Part shown: positions 34,297 through 43,961 of the stretch, in pieces | How the letters are laid out: each line of letters begins with the position of its first letter | How positions within the stretch are numbered: position 1 is the stretch's first letter | NCBI GenBank assembly: GCA_910585045.1 | Contig: CAJUCD010000002.1 | Location: 1 to 64,000, forward strand | Reading direction: 5' to 3' | Source: an uncultured Bacilli bacterium | GTDB lineage: Bacteria; Bacillota_I; Bacilli_A; RF39; UBA660 | Length of the DNA: 64,000 nt | Made by a program: the position numbers and the translations under genes | The notes under the pieces: generated by a model | Seen by the model: the letters and a program-made list of their open reading frames with translations, nothing else | Databases searched by the model: none | Told to the model about the DNA's origin: nothing

Positions 34297-35637
34297 ATGC
34301 AAGATAAATATTTAAAAATTAGTGATTTAAATGATTATATCAAAAGTGTTTTTGATGAAAATCCATATCTTAAAAAAGTTTATCTTCGAGGAGAAGTCTC
34401 TAATTTTAAGAATCATACAAGAGGGCATTTATATTTTACTTTAAAAGATGATACGTCAAGAATAAGTGCTGTAATGTTTTATTCAAGTGCTGTTTCTTTA
34501 AAATTTGTGCCAGAAGATGGTATGAATGTTTTAGTAGAAGGGCGTATTTCATGTTATCCTGCTCAAGGTACATATCAGATTTATGTAGATAAGATGGAAC
34601 CAGATGGTTTAGGTAATTTATATATTGAGTTTGAAAAATTAAAGGAGAAATTAGCTAAAGAGGGATTGTTTAATGATGATATAAAAAAGGCAATACCAAA
34701 AATACCTAAAAGAATTGGAATTATTACTGCACCAACAGGGGCTGCTATAAGAGATATTATTTCGACAATAAAAAGAAGATTTCCGATTTGTGAAACAATT
34801 TTATTTCCAGCGTTAGTGCAAGGTCGTGATGCAGCTCCTGATATTGTAAAACAAATAAAGGAAGCTGATAGTGGTAATTATGATTTAGACGTTTTAATTG
34901 TGGGCCGTGGCGGTGGATCTATAGAAGATTTGTGGGCTTTTAACGAAGAAATTGTAGCACGAGCTATCTATGAGGCAAGAGTACCTATAATTAGTGCTGT
35001 AGGACATGAAATTGACTTTACAATTGCTGATTTTGTGGCAGATCTTAGAGCACCAACACCAACAGGAGCAGCAGAGATGGCTGTACCAACTGTTGCAGAA
35101 ATTAATAATATTATAAATAATTATGAGATTAGATTAAATGAATTTATTGGTAATATGATTCATAAAGATAAACTTTTATTAGAGAGAATAACAGGCTCTT
35201 ATATTTTAAAGAATCCACTTTCTTTATACGAAATTAAAGAGCAGAAATTAGATAATTTTATTGATACTTTAAATAATAATATTAGGAAAAGACTGGAAAA
35301 TGGTAATTTAGTTCTTAAAGGTATTAAAAGTTCTTATGTATTAAAAAATCCAATGAGCTTATTTGAGATAAAAAAAGAGAAGCTAATATTTAATGAAAAG
35401 TGTTTATATAGTGATATTAAAAATATAATTATAAAAAATGATCATAATTATAAAATGTTAATTAATACTTTAAAGTTGGTTAATCCTTTAGGAATATTGG
35501 AAAAAGGTTATTCCTTAGTTACTAAAGATAATGTTTTAATTAAGGATTGTAAAAATTTAAAGAAAGATGATATTTTGAATATTAGATTGCATGAAGGCAA
35601 CGTGATAGCAAAAGTTCAGAATATTAACAATAACTAA
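34297..35637 (+). CDS. xseA: Exodeoxyribonuclease VII large subunit
   Basis: 446 residues. N-terminal OB fold (YLKISDLNDYIKSVFDENP, VYLRGEVSNFKNHTRGHLYF), catalytic part with IGIITAPTGAAIRDI, LIVGRGGGSIEDLW, SAVGHEIDFTIADFVADLRA, PTPTGAAEMAVP, then a long helical stretch in which a segment (ILKNPLSLYEIKEQKLDNF and VLKNPMSLFEIKKEKLIF) is repeated. ExoVII degrades single-stranded DNA from both ends. Followed by xseB. Confidence 0.95.
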   Translation: MQDKYLKISDLNDYIKSVFDENPYLKKVYLRGEVSNFKNHTRGHLYFTLKDDTSRISAVMFYSSAVSLKFVPEDGMNVLVEGRISCYPAQGTYQIYVDKMEPDGLGNLYIEFEKLKEKLAKEGLFNDDIKKAIPKIPKRIGIITAPTGAAIRDIISTIKRRFPICETILFPALVQGRDAAPDIVKQIKEADSGNYDLDVLIVGRGGGSIEDLWAFNEEIVARAIYEARVPIISAVGHEIDFTIADFVADLRAPTPTGAAEMAVPTVAEINNIINNYEIRLNEFIGNMIHKDKLLLERITGSYILKNPLSLYEIKEQKLDNFIDTLNNNIRKRLENGNLVLKGIKSSYVLKNPMSLFEIKKEKLIFNEKCLYSDIKNIIIKNDHNYKMLINTLKLVNPLGILEKGYSLVTKDNVLIKDCKNLKKDDILNIRLHEGNVIAKVQNINNN

Positions 35638-35664
35638 AATTAAATAAAGAAAGAAGGATAATAA

Positions 35665-35892
35665 ATGGAAAAATCATTTGAAGATGCTTTAAAAGAGTTA
35701 GAAGTAATAGTAAAAGAGTTAGAAAGTGGTAATGTAGAGTTAGATTCAGCAATAGATAAATATACTGAGGCAATGAAATTAGCTAAATATTGTAGTGAGA
35801 AATTAAAAAATGCTACTGATAAAGTAAATAAAATTTTGACTGAAAATAAAGAATTAGTAGACTTTGATATTGAAGGTGGAACTAATGAGTGA
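35665..35892 (+). CDS. xseB: Exodeoxyribonuclease VII small subunit
   Basis: 75 residues, standard for XseB: SFEDALKELEVIVKELESG, VELDSAIDKYTEAMKLAKYC, then a coiled-coil tail. Forms the helical stalk with XseA. In B. subtilis ispA and dxs follow; here proS overlaps its end by eight bases. Confidence 0.93.
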   Translation: MEKSFEDALKELEVIVKELESGNVELDSAIDKYTEAMKLAKYCSEKLKNATDKVNKILTENKELVDFDIEGGTNE

Positions 35893-37306
35893 TGTTAAAG
35901 ATATAACAGGCCGTGATATTGATTTTGCAAAGTGGTATACAGATGTAGTTACTAAAGCTCAATTGGTAGATTACTCAAGTGTAAAGGGTAGTATGATAAT
36001 TTGTCCTTATGGTTATGCAATTTGGGAGAATATGCAAAAAGTATTAGATAAAATGTTTAAAGAAACAGGTCATGAAAATGTGCAAATGCCAATGTTTATT
36101 CCAGAAAGTTTGTTTAATATTGAAAAAGAGCATGTTGAAGGTTTTGCGCCAGAAGTGGCATGGGTAACATATGGTGGCAAAGAAAAGTTAGATGAGCGCA
36201 TTTGTGTACGACCAACAAGTGAAGTATTATTTTGTGACTATTATAAAAAAATAATTAAGTCATATCGTGATTTACCAAAATTGTATAATCAGTGGTGTAC
36301 TATTGTAAGATGGGAGAAAACTACTAGACCTTTTCTTCGCAGTAGAGAGATTTTATGGCAAGAAGGGCATACTATGCATGCTACAGCTATGGAAGCTCAG
36401 GAAGAAACTTTAAGAATGCTTCATATATATGAAGATTTTCAAAGAAAATATTTAGGTATTCCAGTTATTGTAGGAAAGAAAACGGAAAAAGAAAAATTCT
36501 CAGGGGCTATTGCTACTTATTCTTTGGAAGCTATGATGTATGATGGAGTAGCACTCCAAAATGGAACAAGTCATTATTTTGGTGATGGCTTTGCTAAAGC
36601 TTTTGGAATTACTTATTTAGATAAGAATAATAAATTAGTAACACCATTTCAAACAAGTTGGGGAGTTACAACAAGAATGATTGGTTCACTTATTATGGTT
36701 CATGGCGATGATAGAGGTTTAGTTTTACCTCCTAATATTGCTCCTATTAAAGCTGTAATTATTCCAATTGGGGATAGTGAAGATGTAAAAAAGGCAACAG
36801 TAGATATAGTAGAACAGTTAAAATTAAAAAATATAAGTTATAAAGTAGATGATAGTAATAAAACTCCAGGGTTTAAATTTGCAGAAGCGGAAGTTAAAGG
36901 GTATCCTGTAAGAATAGAGATTGGTCCTAGAGATTTAGAAAATAGTGAAATAACTGTTGTAAGAAGAGATACTTTAGAGAAAATTAAATATAATATTAAT
37001 AATGTGGTAGAAGAATTAGAAAATTTATTTATGAATATTCAAAATAATATGTATGATAAAGCTTTAAAAAGACGTGATAGTATGATTTATGAAGCTGAGA
37101 CATATCAAGAATTTACAGAAATTGCTAATTCAAAGCCAGGATTTATAAAAACTAATTGGTGCGGAGATGAAGTGTGCGAAAATAAGATTAAAGATGATTT
37201 TAGTATGAAAAGTAGATGCTTAATTGAAGATGAAAAAGTTGGAGATAAATGTGTTTGTTGTGGCAAAAAAGCTAATTATCGCTTATATTTTGGTCGTCAA
37301 TACTAA
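35885..37306 (+). CDS. proS: Prolyl-tRNA synthetase, short eukaryote/archaeal type
   Basis: 473 residues from ATG 35885 (GAAGGTGG upstream, overlapping xseB). Lacks the editing insert of the long bacterial type. Class II motifs: MFIPESLF, RPTSEVLFCDYYKK, QWCTIVRWEKTTRPFLRSREI, GSLIMVHGDDRGLVLPP. The C-terminal zinc-type domain has CGDEVCENKI, CLIEDEKVGDKCVCCGKKA and ends in RQY, as in this subgroup. This type occurs in scattered bacteria, including several Firmicutes and mycoplasmas. Confidence 0.95.
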   Translation: MSDVKDITGRDIDFAKWYTDVVTKAQLVDYSSVKGSMIICPYGYAIWENMQKVLDKMFKETGHENVQMPMFIPESLFNIEKEHVEGFAPEVAWVTYGGKEKLDERICVRPTSEVLFCDYYKKIIKSYRDLPKLYNQWCTIVRWEKTTRPFLRSREILWQEGHTMHATAMEAQEETLRMLHIYEDFQRKYLGIPVIVGKKTEKEKFSGAIATYSLEAMMYDGVALQNGTSHYFGDGFAKAFGITYLDKNNKLVTPFQTSWGVTTRMIGSLIMVHGDDRGLVLPPNIAPIKAVIIPIGDSEDVKKATVDIVEQLKLKNISYKVDDSNKTPGFKFAEAEVKGYPVRIEIGPRDLENSEITVVRRDTLEKIKYNINNVVEELENLFMNIQNNMYDKALKRRDSMIYEAETYQEFTEIANSKPGFIKTNWCGDEVCENKIKDDFSMKSRCLIEDEKVGDKCVCCGKKANYRLYFGRQY

Positions 37307-37378
37307 ATATTACCAATAGCCAATAATTGTAAATGTAAAACTATGAATTATATCCATACTAGTAATGTGGTGATTAGT

Positions 37379-38344
37379 ATGAAAAAGTTTATAGTTTTTT
37401 TATGTATGCTCGTTATGCCTTTAAATGTTTGGGCTTATTCTGATGAAGTTATATTGGGTGGTAAAACGATAGGTATTGATATTAAAAGTGATGGAATAAT
37501 GATAATTGGCTTTTATAAAGTTGATGGGAAGTATCCTAAGTCTGATTTAAAAGAAGGAGATTATATTATTAAAATTGGTAATAGTACTGTTAATACGATT
37601 GCTGAATTAACAGAAGCGATTGAAAATAACATGAATGATAAAAATGAGGTATTAATTACTTATTTAAGAAATAATAAAGAAAGTAGAACAACTTTAGAGT
37701 TAATAAAAGCAAATGATATGTTTAAAACAGGGTTATACGTTAAAGATAGTATTACAGGAATAGGAACATTAACATTTATTGATCCAGAATCAAGGATATA
37801 TGGTGCATTAGGGCATGAAATTATTGAAGGAAATACTTCTAAGATAATAGAGGTTAAAACAGGAACAATATTTAAAAATAGTATTACAGATATTATAGAA
37901 AGTCGTGATGGAACCCCAGGAAGTAAAAATGCTAAGTTTTATTATGGAAAAAATTATGGTGATATAACTAAAAATACTAAATATGGAATTTATGGTAGGT
38001 ATGATGATAATTTTGAAAATGGTAAGTTAATTGAAGTAGCAGATTCATCGGAAGTTAAAATTGGACCTGCTAAAATATATACAGTTCTTTCGAATGAAGA
38101 AATAGAAGAATTTGAAATAAATATAATTAAAATAAATGAAAATAGTGATATTAAAAATATTACTTTTGAAATAGCAGATGAAAAATTGTTAAAAGAGACT
38201 GGTGGTATTGTTCAAGGAATGAGTGGTTCGCCAATAGTACAGAATGGAAAATTAATAGGGGCAGTAACTCATGTTATAACAGATAATGTTAAAATGGGTT
38301 ATGGTTTATTTATTACAACAATGTTAGAAGAAAGTGAAAAATAG
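37379..38344 (+). CDS. spoIVB: SpoIVB-type serine peptidase (family S55)
   Basis: 321 residues from ATG 37379, where a signal sequence begins (MKKFIVFLCMLVMPLNVWAY); an ATG 36 bases upstream lacks it. A PDZ domain (about 45-105: PKSDLKEGDYIIKIGNSTVN) precedes the S55 domain with GIGTLTFIDPESRIYGALGH and the serine motif GIVQGMSGSPIVQNGKLIGA. In Bacillus SpoIVB is made in the forespore and triggers SpoIVFB cleavage of pro-sigma-K. The same family appears in a few non-spore roles. Confidence 0.88.
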   Translation: MKKFIVFLCMLVMPLNVWAYSDEVILGGKTIGIDIKSDGIMIIGFYKVDGKYPKSDLKEGDYIIKIGNSTVNTIAELTEAIENNMNDKNEVLITYLRNNKESRTTLELIKANDMFKTGLYVKDSITGIGTLTFIDPESRIYGALGHEIIEGNTSKIIEVKTGTIFKNSITDIIESRDGTPGSKNAKFYYGKNYGDITKNTKYGIYGRYDDNFENGKLIEVADSSEVKIGPAKIYTVLSNEEIEEFEINIIKINENSDIKNITFEIADEKLLKETGGIVQGMSGSPIVQNGKLIGAVTHVITDNVKMGYGLFITTMLEESEK

Positions 38345-38372
38345 GACTATATAAATTTTATAGTTCTTTTTT
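38344..38372 (+). terminator. Intrinsic terminator after spoIVB
   Basis: GGACTATA / TATAGTTC (eight pairs, one G-T) around a short AT loop, followed by TTTTTT. Confidence 0.75.
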
Positions 38373-38457
38373 GTTTAGAAAATTAAAAAAATATGAAGGC
38401 ATATCTCGACAAATATATACTTATTATGATAAAATGTAATCATAGGAAGTGAATGTT

Positions 38458-40173
38458 ATGTCAAGAACAACATTTATTTTGATTGGGGTATTATATTATA
38501 TATTTACGATTGTAATTATAGTTGTCGTTTTAAATTTGATTAATAAAAAGGAAAGACAGAAATATAAGGATGAAATTACTACATTAGAACGAGATAAAAA
38601 TTTAATTGTAGGGGCATCTATTTTGTCGGAACTTAATAAAGTTGGTGCTTTAATTAATAATGACATAATGCAAAAGAAATATGATAATTGGTGTCTTAGA
38701 TTAAAAGAGATAAAAGAAATAGAAGTTCCTAAAATTACTGATGCCTTGGTTGAAATTGAGGAAGCTTTTCAAGATAAAGATTATCAGAGTTTAAAAACTA
38801 AGATTGCAGCTTTAGAGTTAGAAATTGCATATGTGAAAACTAAGTCAAATTTTTTACTCGATGAAGTAAAGGAAATTACTTTAAGTGAAGAAAAAAATAG
38901 GGAAACTATTACTAAATTAAAAGCTGATTATAGAATGATTTTAACTAAATATAATTCTAATAAAGAAGAATATAATGAAGTTGAGAAACCTCTTATGTTA
39001 CAATTTGAAAATGTAGATAAGTTATTTGGCGCTTTTGAGGCTGCTATGGATAATAATGAGTATACTGAGGTTGGAAAAATAGTTAAGGCTATTGATGATA
39101 CAGTAGGTAATTTAAAAGTGGTTATTGAAGAAGCTCCTTCAATTATAATTATGGGAAAAAAACTTATACCTGCTAAGATATTAGATATTGATAAAATATC
39201 TAATAAAATGATAAAAGAAGGATATAATTTAGATTATCTTAATATTAGTTATAATGTTACAGAAGCTGAAAAGAAAATAAATGATGTATTTGGTAGACTT
39301 AATGTTTTAAATTTGGAAGATAGTGTTTTTGAGCTAAAAACAATTTTAGATTATTTTGACTCTTTATATCATAATTTTGATAAGGAAAGATTGTCAAAAA
39401 GAACTTTTGAGGATTTACAACGAAGTATTCTTATTAAAACAACTAAGCTTAATAATATTAGTAATGAATTAAATAAAAAAGTGGATGATTTAAGATATAG
39501 TTATGATTTAGTTGATGAAGATATTAAAATTTTAGATGATATTGCAAATGAAATTGATGAGATTAAAGATGATTATAATCGCATAATTGAAATGCATAGA
39601 AGAGGAAATTGTGCATTTTCAAGATTAGCCAAAGAAATGGAACTTTTGAATAATAGTTTGGCAAAGACTGAGGAAAAGTTAGATCAAACGCTTAGAAGTT
39701 TATCTAGTTTAAAAGAAGATGAGAAAAGAGCTAGAGAGCAATTAGATGAAATAAAGAGAATTTTAGGGCAAGCTAAGAATAATATTAAGGAATATAAATT
39801 GCCTATTACACCGAAGAATTTTTATGTAGAGTTATCTGAGGCATCAGGGGCAATAACTGAAATGATTAAAGAGCTTGATAAAAGACCTATATCAATTAAG
39901 ACCTTAAATACTCGTGTTGATACAGCTAGAGATTTAACATTAAAGGTTTATAACACAACTAAAGAAACAATTAAGACGGCCAAAATGGCTGAGATGGCTA
40001 TAGTATATGGTAATAGATATAGAGCTATATATAAAGATGTAGAAGTAGGTTTAATTAAGGCTGAAAATGCTTTTTATAAAGGTAATTTTAAAAATAGTTT
40101 AGAAAATGCTATTAATGCTATTAATGTTGTAGAACCTGGAATACATAAGAGACTTATAGAGGAATATAAATGA
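38458..40173 (+). CDS. ezrA: EzrA-like septation ring regulator
   Basis: 571 residues from ATG 38458 (AGGAAGTG upstream). One N-terminal membrane helix (about 4-26: FILIGVLYYIFTIVIIVVVL) followed by an entirely helical, spectrin-like cytoplasmic region rich in Lys, Glu and Leu. Blocks such as NDIMQKKYDNWCLRLKEI near residue 65 and AINAINVVEPG near the end fit EzrA. EzrA limits FtsZ ring number and recruits PBP1. The size and topology match, the identity is moderate. Confidence 0.75.
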   Translation: MSRTTFILIGVLYYIFTIVIIVVVLNLINKKERQKYKDEITTLERDKNLIVGASILSELNKVGALINNDIMQKKYDNWCLRLKEIKEIEVPKITDALVEIEEAFQDKDYQSLKTKIAALELEIAYVKTKSNFLLDEVKEITLSEEKNRETITKLKADYRMILTKYNSNKEEYNEVEKPLMLQFENVDKLFGAFEAAMDNNEYTEVGKIVKAIDDTVGNLKVVIEEAPSIIIMGKKLIPAKILDIDKISNKMIKEGYNLDYLNISYNVTEAEKKINDVFGRLNVLNLEDSVFELKTILDYFDSLYHNFDKERLSKRTFEDLQRSILIKTTKLNNISNELNKKVDDLRYSYDLVDEDIKILDDIANEIDEIKDDYNRIIEMHRRGNCAFSRLAKEMELLNNSLAKTEEKLDQTLRSLSSLKEDEKRAREQLDEIKRILGQAKNNIKEYKLPITPKNFYVELSEASGAITEMIKELDKRPISIKTLNTRVDTARDLTLKVYNTTKETIKTAKMAEMAIVYGNRYRAIYKDVEVGLIKAENAFYKGNFKNSLENAINAINVVEPGIHKRLIEEYK

Positions 40174-41111
40174 TGAGCTTAAAAGACCTATTTGATAAAA
40201 CAAAAAAAGAAGTAGTTTATGAATTCTATAAAAAAATAGTTAAAAATTATAAAAAGTATAAAAGTGTTACGAAAGCTGTAATGTATAATGAGATTTTAAA
40301 TAGTTATTATGAAGATCCAGAGATTATTCTTAGAATGTCTAGTGTAGAAGAAATTAGTATTTTAAAGAGTTTAGTATTTGAAGAAGAAATAGTTAAAAAT
40401 GATGGATATATAGAATATTTGTTATTTGAAAATTTGAAAAAGAATTTCTTAATTATGGAAGATGATAAGTTTTATATTCCAGAGGATTTAATTAATTATG
40501 TAAAAATGGCTATTAATGTTTATGATGAAAAAGAATATTCTTGGTATGATATTATTGATAGTGCAATAGTAGGATTTGTTAGAATTTATAATGCTTTATC
40601 AGTAACTAAAATGGTGGAGCTTTTAAATGATTATAATACTAAATTTGATGTTAAATCATTAAAATCTTATATAAATAGTAGTTTAAAATTTAAAAATATA
40701 GTAAGAATTAAAAGACATTTAGGTAAATATTATGTAGTTTCTTTGGAAAATTTATTTTATAAAGATATAATTGGATTTAAATTAATATTTACTAAAAAAA
40801 ATTATAGGTTAGAAGAAATAATTAGTATTGGAAAGTATAAGATAAATTTGTTTAAGGAGCCAATATTTCAGTTTTTAAGTTTCTTAGAGAGATATTTACA
40901 AACTGAATCCATTGATAAAATTATAAACAAGTTAGTCACTTATACTGGAATAGAGATACATAATACTAAAGAATTAAAAGCTATTGCAGAAAATGATGAG
41001 GTTTTGTATAAAGAAATGTTGAAGGTATTGCCTTATTTTCCAGTATGGCTAAGTAAAGAAGATTTTGATACTTTTGAACGAATTATGAAAGAAAGAAATA
41101 ATATAGGATAA
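40170..41111 (+). CDS. Helical cytoplasmic protein, unknown function
   Basis: 313 residues. Start overlaps the ezrA stop (ATGATGA), so it is translationally coupled to ezrA. No signal peptide or membrane helix; alternating helices with YYEDPEIILRMSSVEEI, a winged-helix-like stretch (NALSVTKMVELLNDYN) and C-terminal LKVLPYFPVWLSKEDF. I do not recognise a family. Coupling to ezrA hints at a division or morphology role, without direct evidence. Confidence 0.75.
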   Translation: MMSLKDLFDKTKKEVVYEFYKKIVKNYKKYKSVTKAVMYNEILNSYYEDPEIILRMSSVEEISILKSLVFEEEIVKNDGYIEYLLFENLKKNFLIMEDDKFYIPEDLINYVKMAINVYDEKEYSWYDIIDSAIVGFVRIYNALSVTKMVELLNDYNTKFDVKSLKSYINSSLKFKNIVRIKRHLGKYYVVSLENLFYKDIIGFKLIFTKKNYRLEEIISIGKYKINLFKEPIFQFLSFLERYLQTESIDKIINKLVTYTGIEIHNTKELKAIAENDEVLYKEMLKVLPYFPVWLSKEDFDTFERIMKERNNIG

Positions 41112-41168
41112 ATTGACTTTATAATTAAGAGTTGCTATAATAATTCCCAAGAGATTGGGGATTTTTTT

Positions 41169-42140
41169 ATGGAAAAAAGTAATTATTTTAAGAGTCCTAC
41201 ACAAGATGATTCTTTGGAAGAAAAAATTGCATTAATAAAATCTAATTTGTTAGCAGCTAAAGAAGTAGAACGCAAAATAGATGATTTAAAGCATACTGTT
41301 AGCAGTGTTGAAGTTAAACCTCAATTTGTTGTTCCAAGATTAGAAATAAAAAAGGAAGAAGCTATAATAAGCCATAATATTTTAGAGTTATTTCATGCAA
41401 TATTAAGTATAAATATAGACTCTATGAGTGATGAAGAAGCAACTTTAAAATTTAGAGATATTATAAAAGGTCAAGCTTTAGGATATCAAGGTATTATTGA
41501 TAGATTAAAGCTTCTACTTTATAAAGAGCTTTTAGATTATAGTAAATTACGGTTTAGTTGTCAAAGCGAAAGAGAGAAGGAAGAAGTTTTTTTGTTAATG
41601 GCTACTATTGAAAGAAAGATAGAAATTCTAGATGATTTAGAAATGGAAGAGGATATTGAAGAATTTTGCGAAAAAGAGTTTAAATTGTTATTTTTAACCT
41701 CAAAAAATGGCAATGTCGTTCCTTATGAATCTTTGAGAAAAATGGCACCTGAATATTATTATAAGTTTAAATTATTATTGAGTCTTTTAAAACGTGGAAA
41801 ATTTAAAAGGCTAAAGAGATTTATTTCTGTAGATTTTTTTGAATTACGATTTCAGGATGTAAGATTATTCTTTGATTTTCTTAATAATGATACCATTATT
41901 GTAATTGATGGAGTAGTAAAAAAAATCTATAATAGTAATAATTATGATCATAGTTTAACTCATCGAAATAATCAATATATGGTAGTTAAAGATAAATATT
42001 TATCATTAGTAGATAATGAAGATTTTTTAGCTCAGCATGATAAATATTTAGAAGATATATTTGCTTTATTAGAAAAAAGAGAAAATTGCTATGGGGGGGG
42101 GGTAGATCCTAATGTTAGAAGAAATAATAGTCGAGCTTAA
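41169..42140 (+). CDS. Unknown protein whose C-terminus depends on a G10 tract
   Basis: 323 residues in the frame given here. Mostly helical and charged; the last ordered part reads MVVKDKYLSLVDNEDFLAQH and DIFALLEKRENCY. After Tyr the gene runs through ten G bases (42093-42102) and continues 16 more codons (GGGVDPNVRRNNSRA) overlapping the next gene. With nine G the protein would stop right after three Gly (TAG), with eleven after four Gly-type codons plus RS. The short forms look more natural, since the next gene's ribosome site is here. No known domain. Confidence 0.7.
   Translation: MEKSNYFKSPTQDDSLEEKIALIKSNLLAAKEVERKIDDLKHTVSSVEVKPQFVVPRLEIKKEEAIISHNILELFHAILSINIDSMSDEEATLKFRDIIKGQALGYQGIIDRLKLLLYKELLDYSKLRFSCQSEREKEEVFLLMATIERKIEILDDLEMEEDIEEFCEKEFKLLFLTSKNGNVVPYESLRKMAPEYYYKFKLLLSLLKRGKFKRLKRFISVDFFELRFQDVRLFFDFLNNDTIIVIDGVVKKIYNSNNYDHSLTHRNNQYMVVKDKYLSLVDNEDFLAQHDKYLEDIFALLEKRENCYGGGVDPNVRRNNSRA
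42093..42102 (+). repeat. Homopolymer G10 tract at a gene junction
   Basis: Ten consecutive G in DNA of about 28% GC. It lies at the end of the 41169 gene and 9 bases before the ATG of the 42112 gene. Such tracts slip during replication and are classic contingency sites; miscounting by the sequencer is the alternative. Confidence 0.9.
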
Positions 42141-43914
42141 ATCAAAAAAATCGTCATCTAGTGATATTTTTGATGAGAGTATTGAACTTGTAAAGACTTA
42201 TTTTAAAGCTTTTTTTCAAAAATATCCTTCACATAATTTTGGCGAAATTAAAAAGATTAGTTTTTATGATGTTATGACTAGTATGATTTATTTATCTAAT
42301 CCTTATAGTATCTCTAAAGCACAGGAAGTTATGGAAAAATATAAAGATTTGTTTTCTAATCCTAAAAATGCAGAAGTTATAAAAGCAATAGCATTACTTT
42401 CAGATGATGAAGCTTTTAGGATGGAAGTTATGGCAAGTCTTAATAAGCCAGTAGTTGGGAAGTTAGAACTTTTTGGTTTGGGGTTTAAAAGATTAAAACC
42501 AGTTACAATTTATACTTTTTTAGAATTATTAAATAAATATCCAGAGCTTCTTTATGAAGTCACTGATTCTTGTAAAATTTTACTTGATAGTTTGCTTGTG
42601 GCTTTGCGTTTTTATAAAACGATAATGGATTTAAGCGAGAAATATATTTATTATAATGAAAAAGAAATAAATAGAATGTTTAGGTCTAGATTGACAACAA
42701 GTAGTGAAGAAAAATATGTTGTCGATTATTTAGAATATTTAAACAGAGCTTATAGAGGAATTATTAAAGATTATAATGCATCATGTAAGAGAGAAACAAC
42801 AAGGAATTCTGAAATAGATCTTTTAGTATCTTTATTAAGTTCATCTAAGGAAATTACAGATATTGATACTATTTTAAGCTTAGCTCCTATTAAATTAAGA
42901 GAAAAAATTGTAGATTATATTTTGGCACATAATCTAAGGATACATGAAGCTTTAGAAAATGATTTAAATTCTTTAGAAAGAAAAGTTAGGCAAAACTATG
43001 AAGTTTTATTTGGTAAATATGGTTATGATTATAATAAAGCTACTAGTTCAGAAAAAGAATATATTGAAAACTTAGATTATGAAGTGGTAGAAAATATTTT
43101 AAAACGATTAGATAATCTTAAGATAGTTCTTTCATGGGAAATGTTTGTTAAAATAGCAAGTGATAAGCTTAACACAATAGAGAAGTTAATAGCAGATAAG
43201 TATTTAACAAAAAGATTTGTTTGTAAGTACCCTTGTATAGTTTTGGGTGATAATAATATTTTAGAAAGAATAGTTGCAAACATAGAATTATTAGAGTTTT
43301 ATGAAATAGAAATTTATAACTATCCAGATGATTTAGATATATTATTTTCTAATGATATCCAAAATAATTTAAATATTTTAATGCAATATGGTTTAAAGAT
43401 AGATAAAGCAACTACTCATATTGATTTTTTAAAGGATTTAGATTTGGCGGATAAAATTGATATGGTTATTGAAATGGGTCGTTATGAAGAATTGACTTGT
43501 CTAGATATTTTAAATTTAAGTTTAGCAGAAATAAATAGGCAAAGAGTTTTAGAAAGATTAAATATAGATGTTAATAGTAATATTAAACCTGTTGTAGATA
43601 GTGATTTGTTAGTTCAAATAGGTAATCTAATGTTAAAAGATGAAATTCCTTGTTTATATAATGGTCAAAATCAGGAAATAGGCTTGCCAAATATTTTAAT
43701 TCCGTATAAAGTAAATCCTTATGTTTTATTAATAGGAGATGTTTATGTTTCAATTAATAGGTTGCAGAGAAATTTAGCAAAGTTTTTAGGAACTACAAAT
43801 TTAGATATATTTTATGCGATAATATATAATAGTTATTATTCTGCATCAGAAATAAATAGTTTAGAAAATTGTTTATTTTCTTATGATAAAATAAATTCAG
43901 AAACTAGAAGTTAA
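42112..43914 (+). CDS. Large helical protein, unknown function
   Basis: 600 residues starting MLEEIIVELKSKKSSSSDIF. No signal peptide; helical repeats with many Leu, Ile, Lys and Glu; some stretches (LRIHEALENDLNSLERKVRQ) look like coiled coil and several LxxLxxYP-type units suggest an alpha-solenoid. I recognise no family. Its ribosome site lies in or next to the G10 tract, so tract length could change its translation. It ends 47 bases before a class B PBP gene, so a cell-envelope role is conceivable. Confidence 0.78.
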   Translation: MLEEIIVELKSKKSSSSDIFDESIELVKTYFKAFFQKYPSHNFGEIKKISFYDVMTSMIYLSNPYSISKAQEVMEKYKDLFSNPKNAEVIKAIALLSDDEAFRMEVMASLNKPVVGKLELFGLGFKRLKPVTIYTFLELLNKYPELLYEVTDSCKILLDSLLVALRFYKTIMDLSEKYIYYNEKEINRMFRSRLTTSSEEKYVVDYLEYLNRAYRGIIKDYNASCKRETTRNSEIDLLVSLLSSSKEITDIDTILSLAPIKLREKIVDYILAHNLRIHEALENDLNSLERKVRQNYEVLFGKYGYDYNKATSSEKEYIENLDYEVVENILKRLDNLKIVLSWEMFVKIASDKLNTIEKLIADKYLTKRFVCKYPCIVLGDNNILERIVANIELLEFYEIEIYNYPDDLDILFSNDIQNNLNILMQYGLKIDKATTHIDFLKDLDLADKIDMVIEMGRYEELTCLDILNLSLAEINRQRVLERLNIDVNSNIKPVVDSDLLVQIGNLMLKDEIPCLYNGQNQEIGLPNILIPYKVNPYVLLIGDVYVSINRLQRNLAKFLGTTNLDIFYAIIYNSYYSASEINSLENCLFSYDKINSETRS

Positions 43915-43961
43915 AATCTTCTATTTTTTTTTAATTAGCATATTATTTTTTAGGTGATTAT

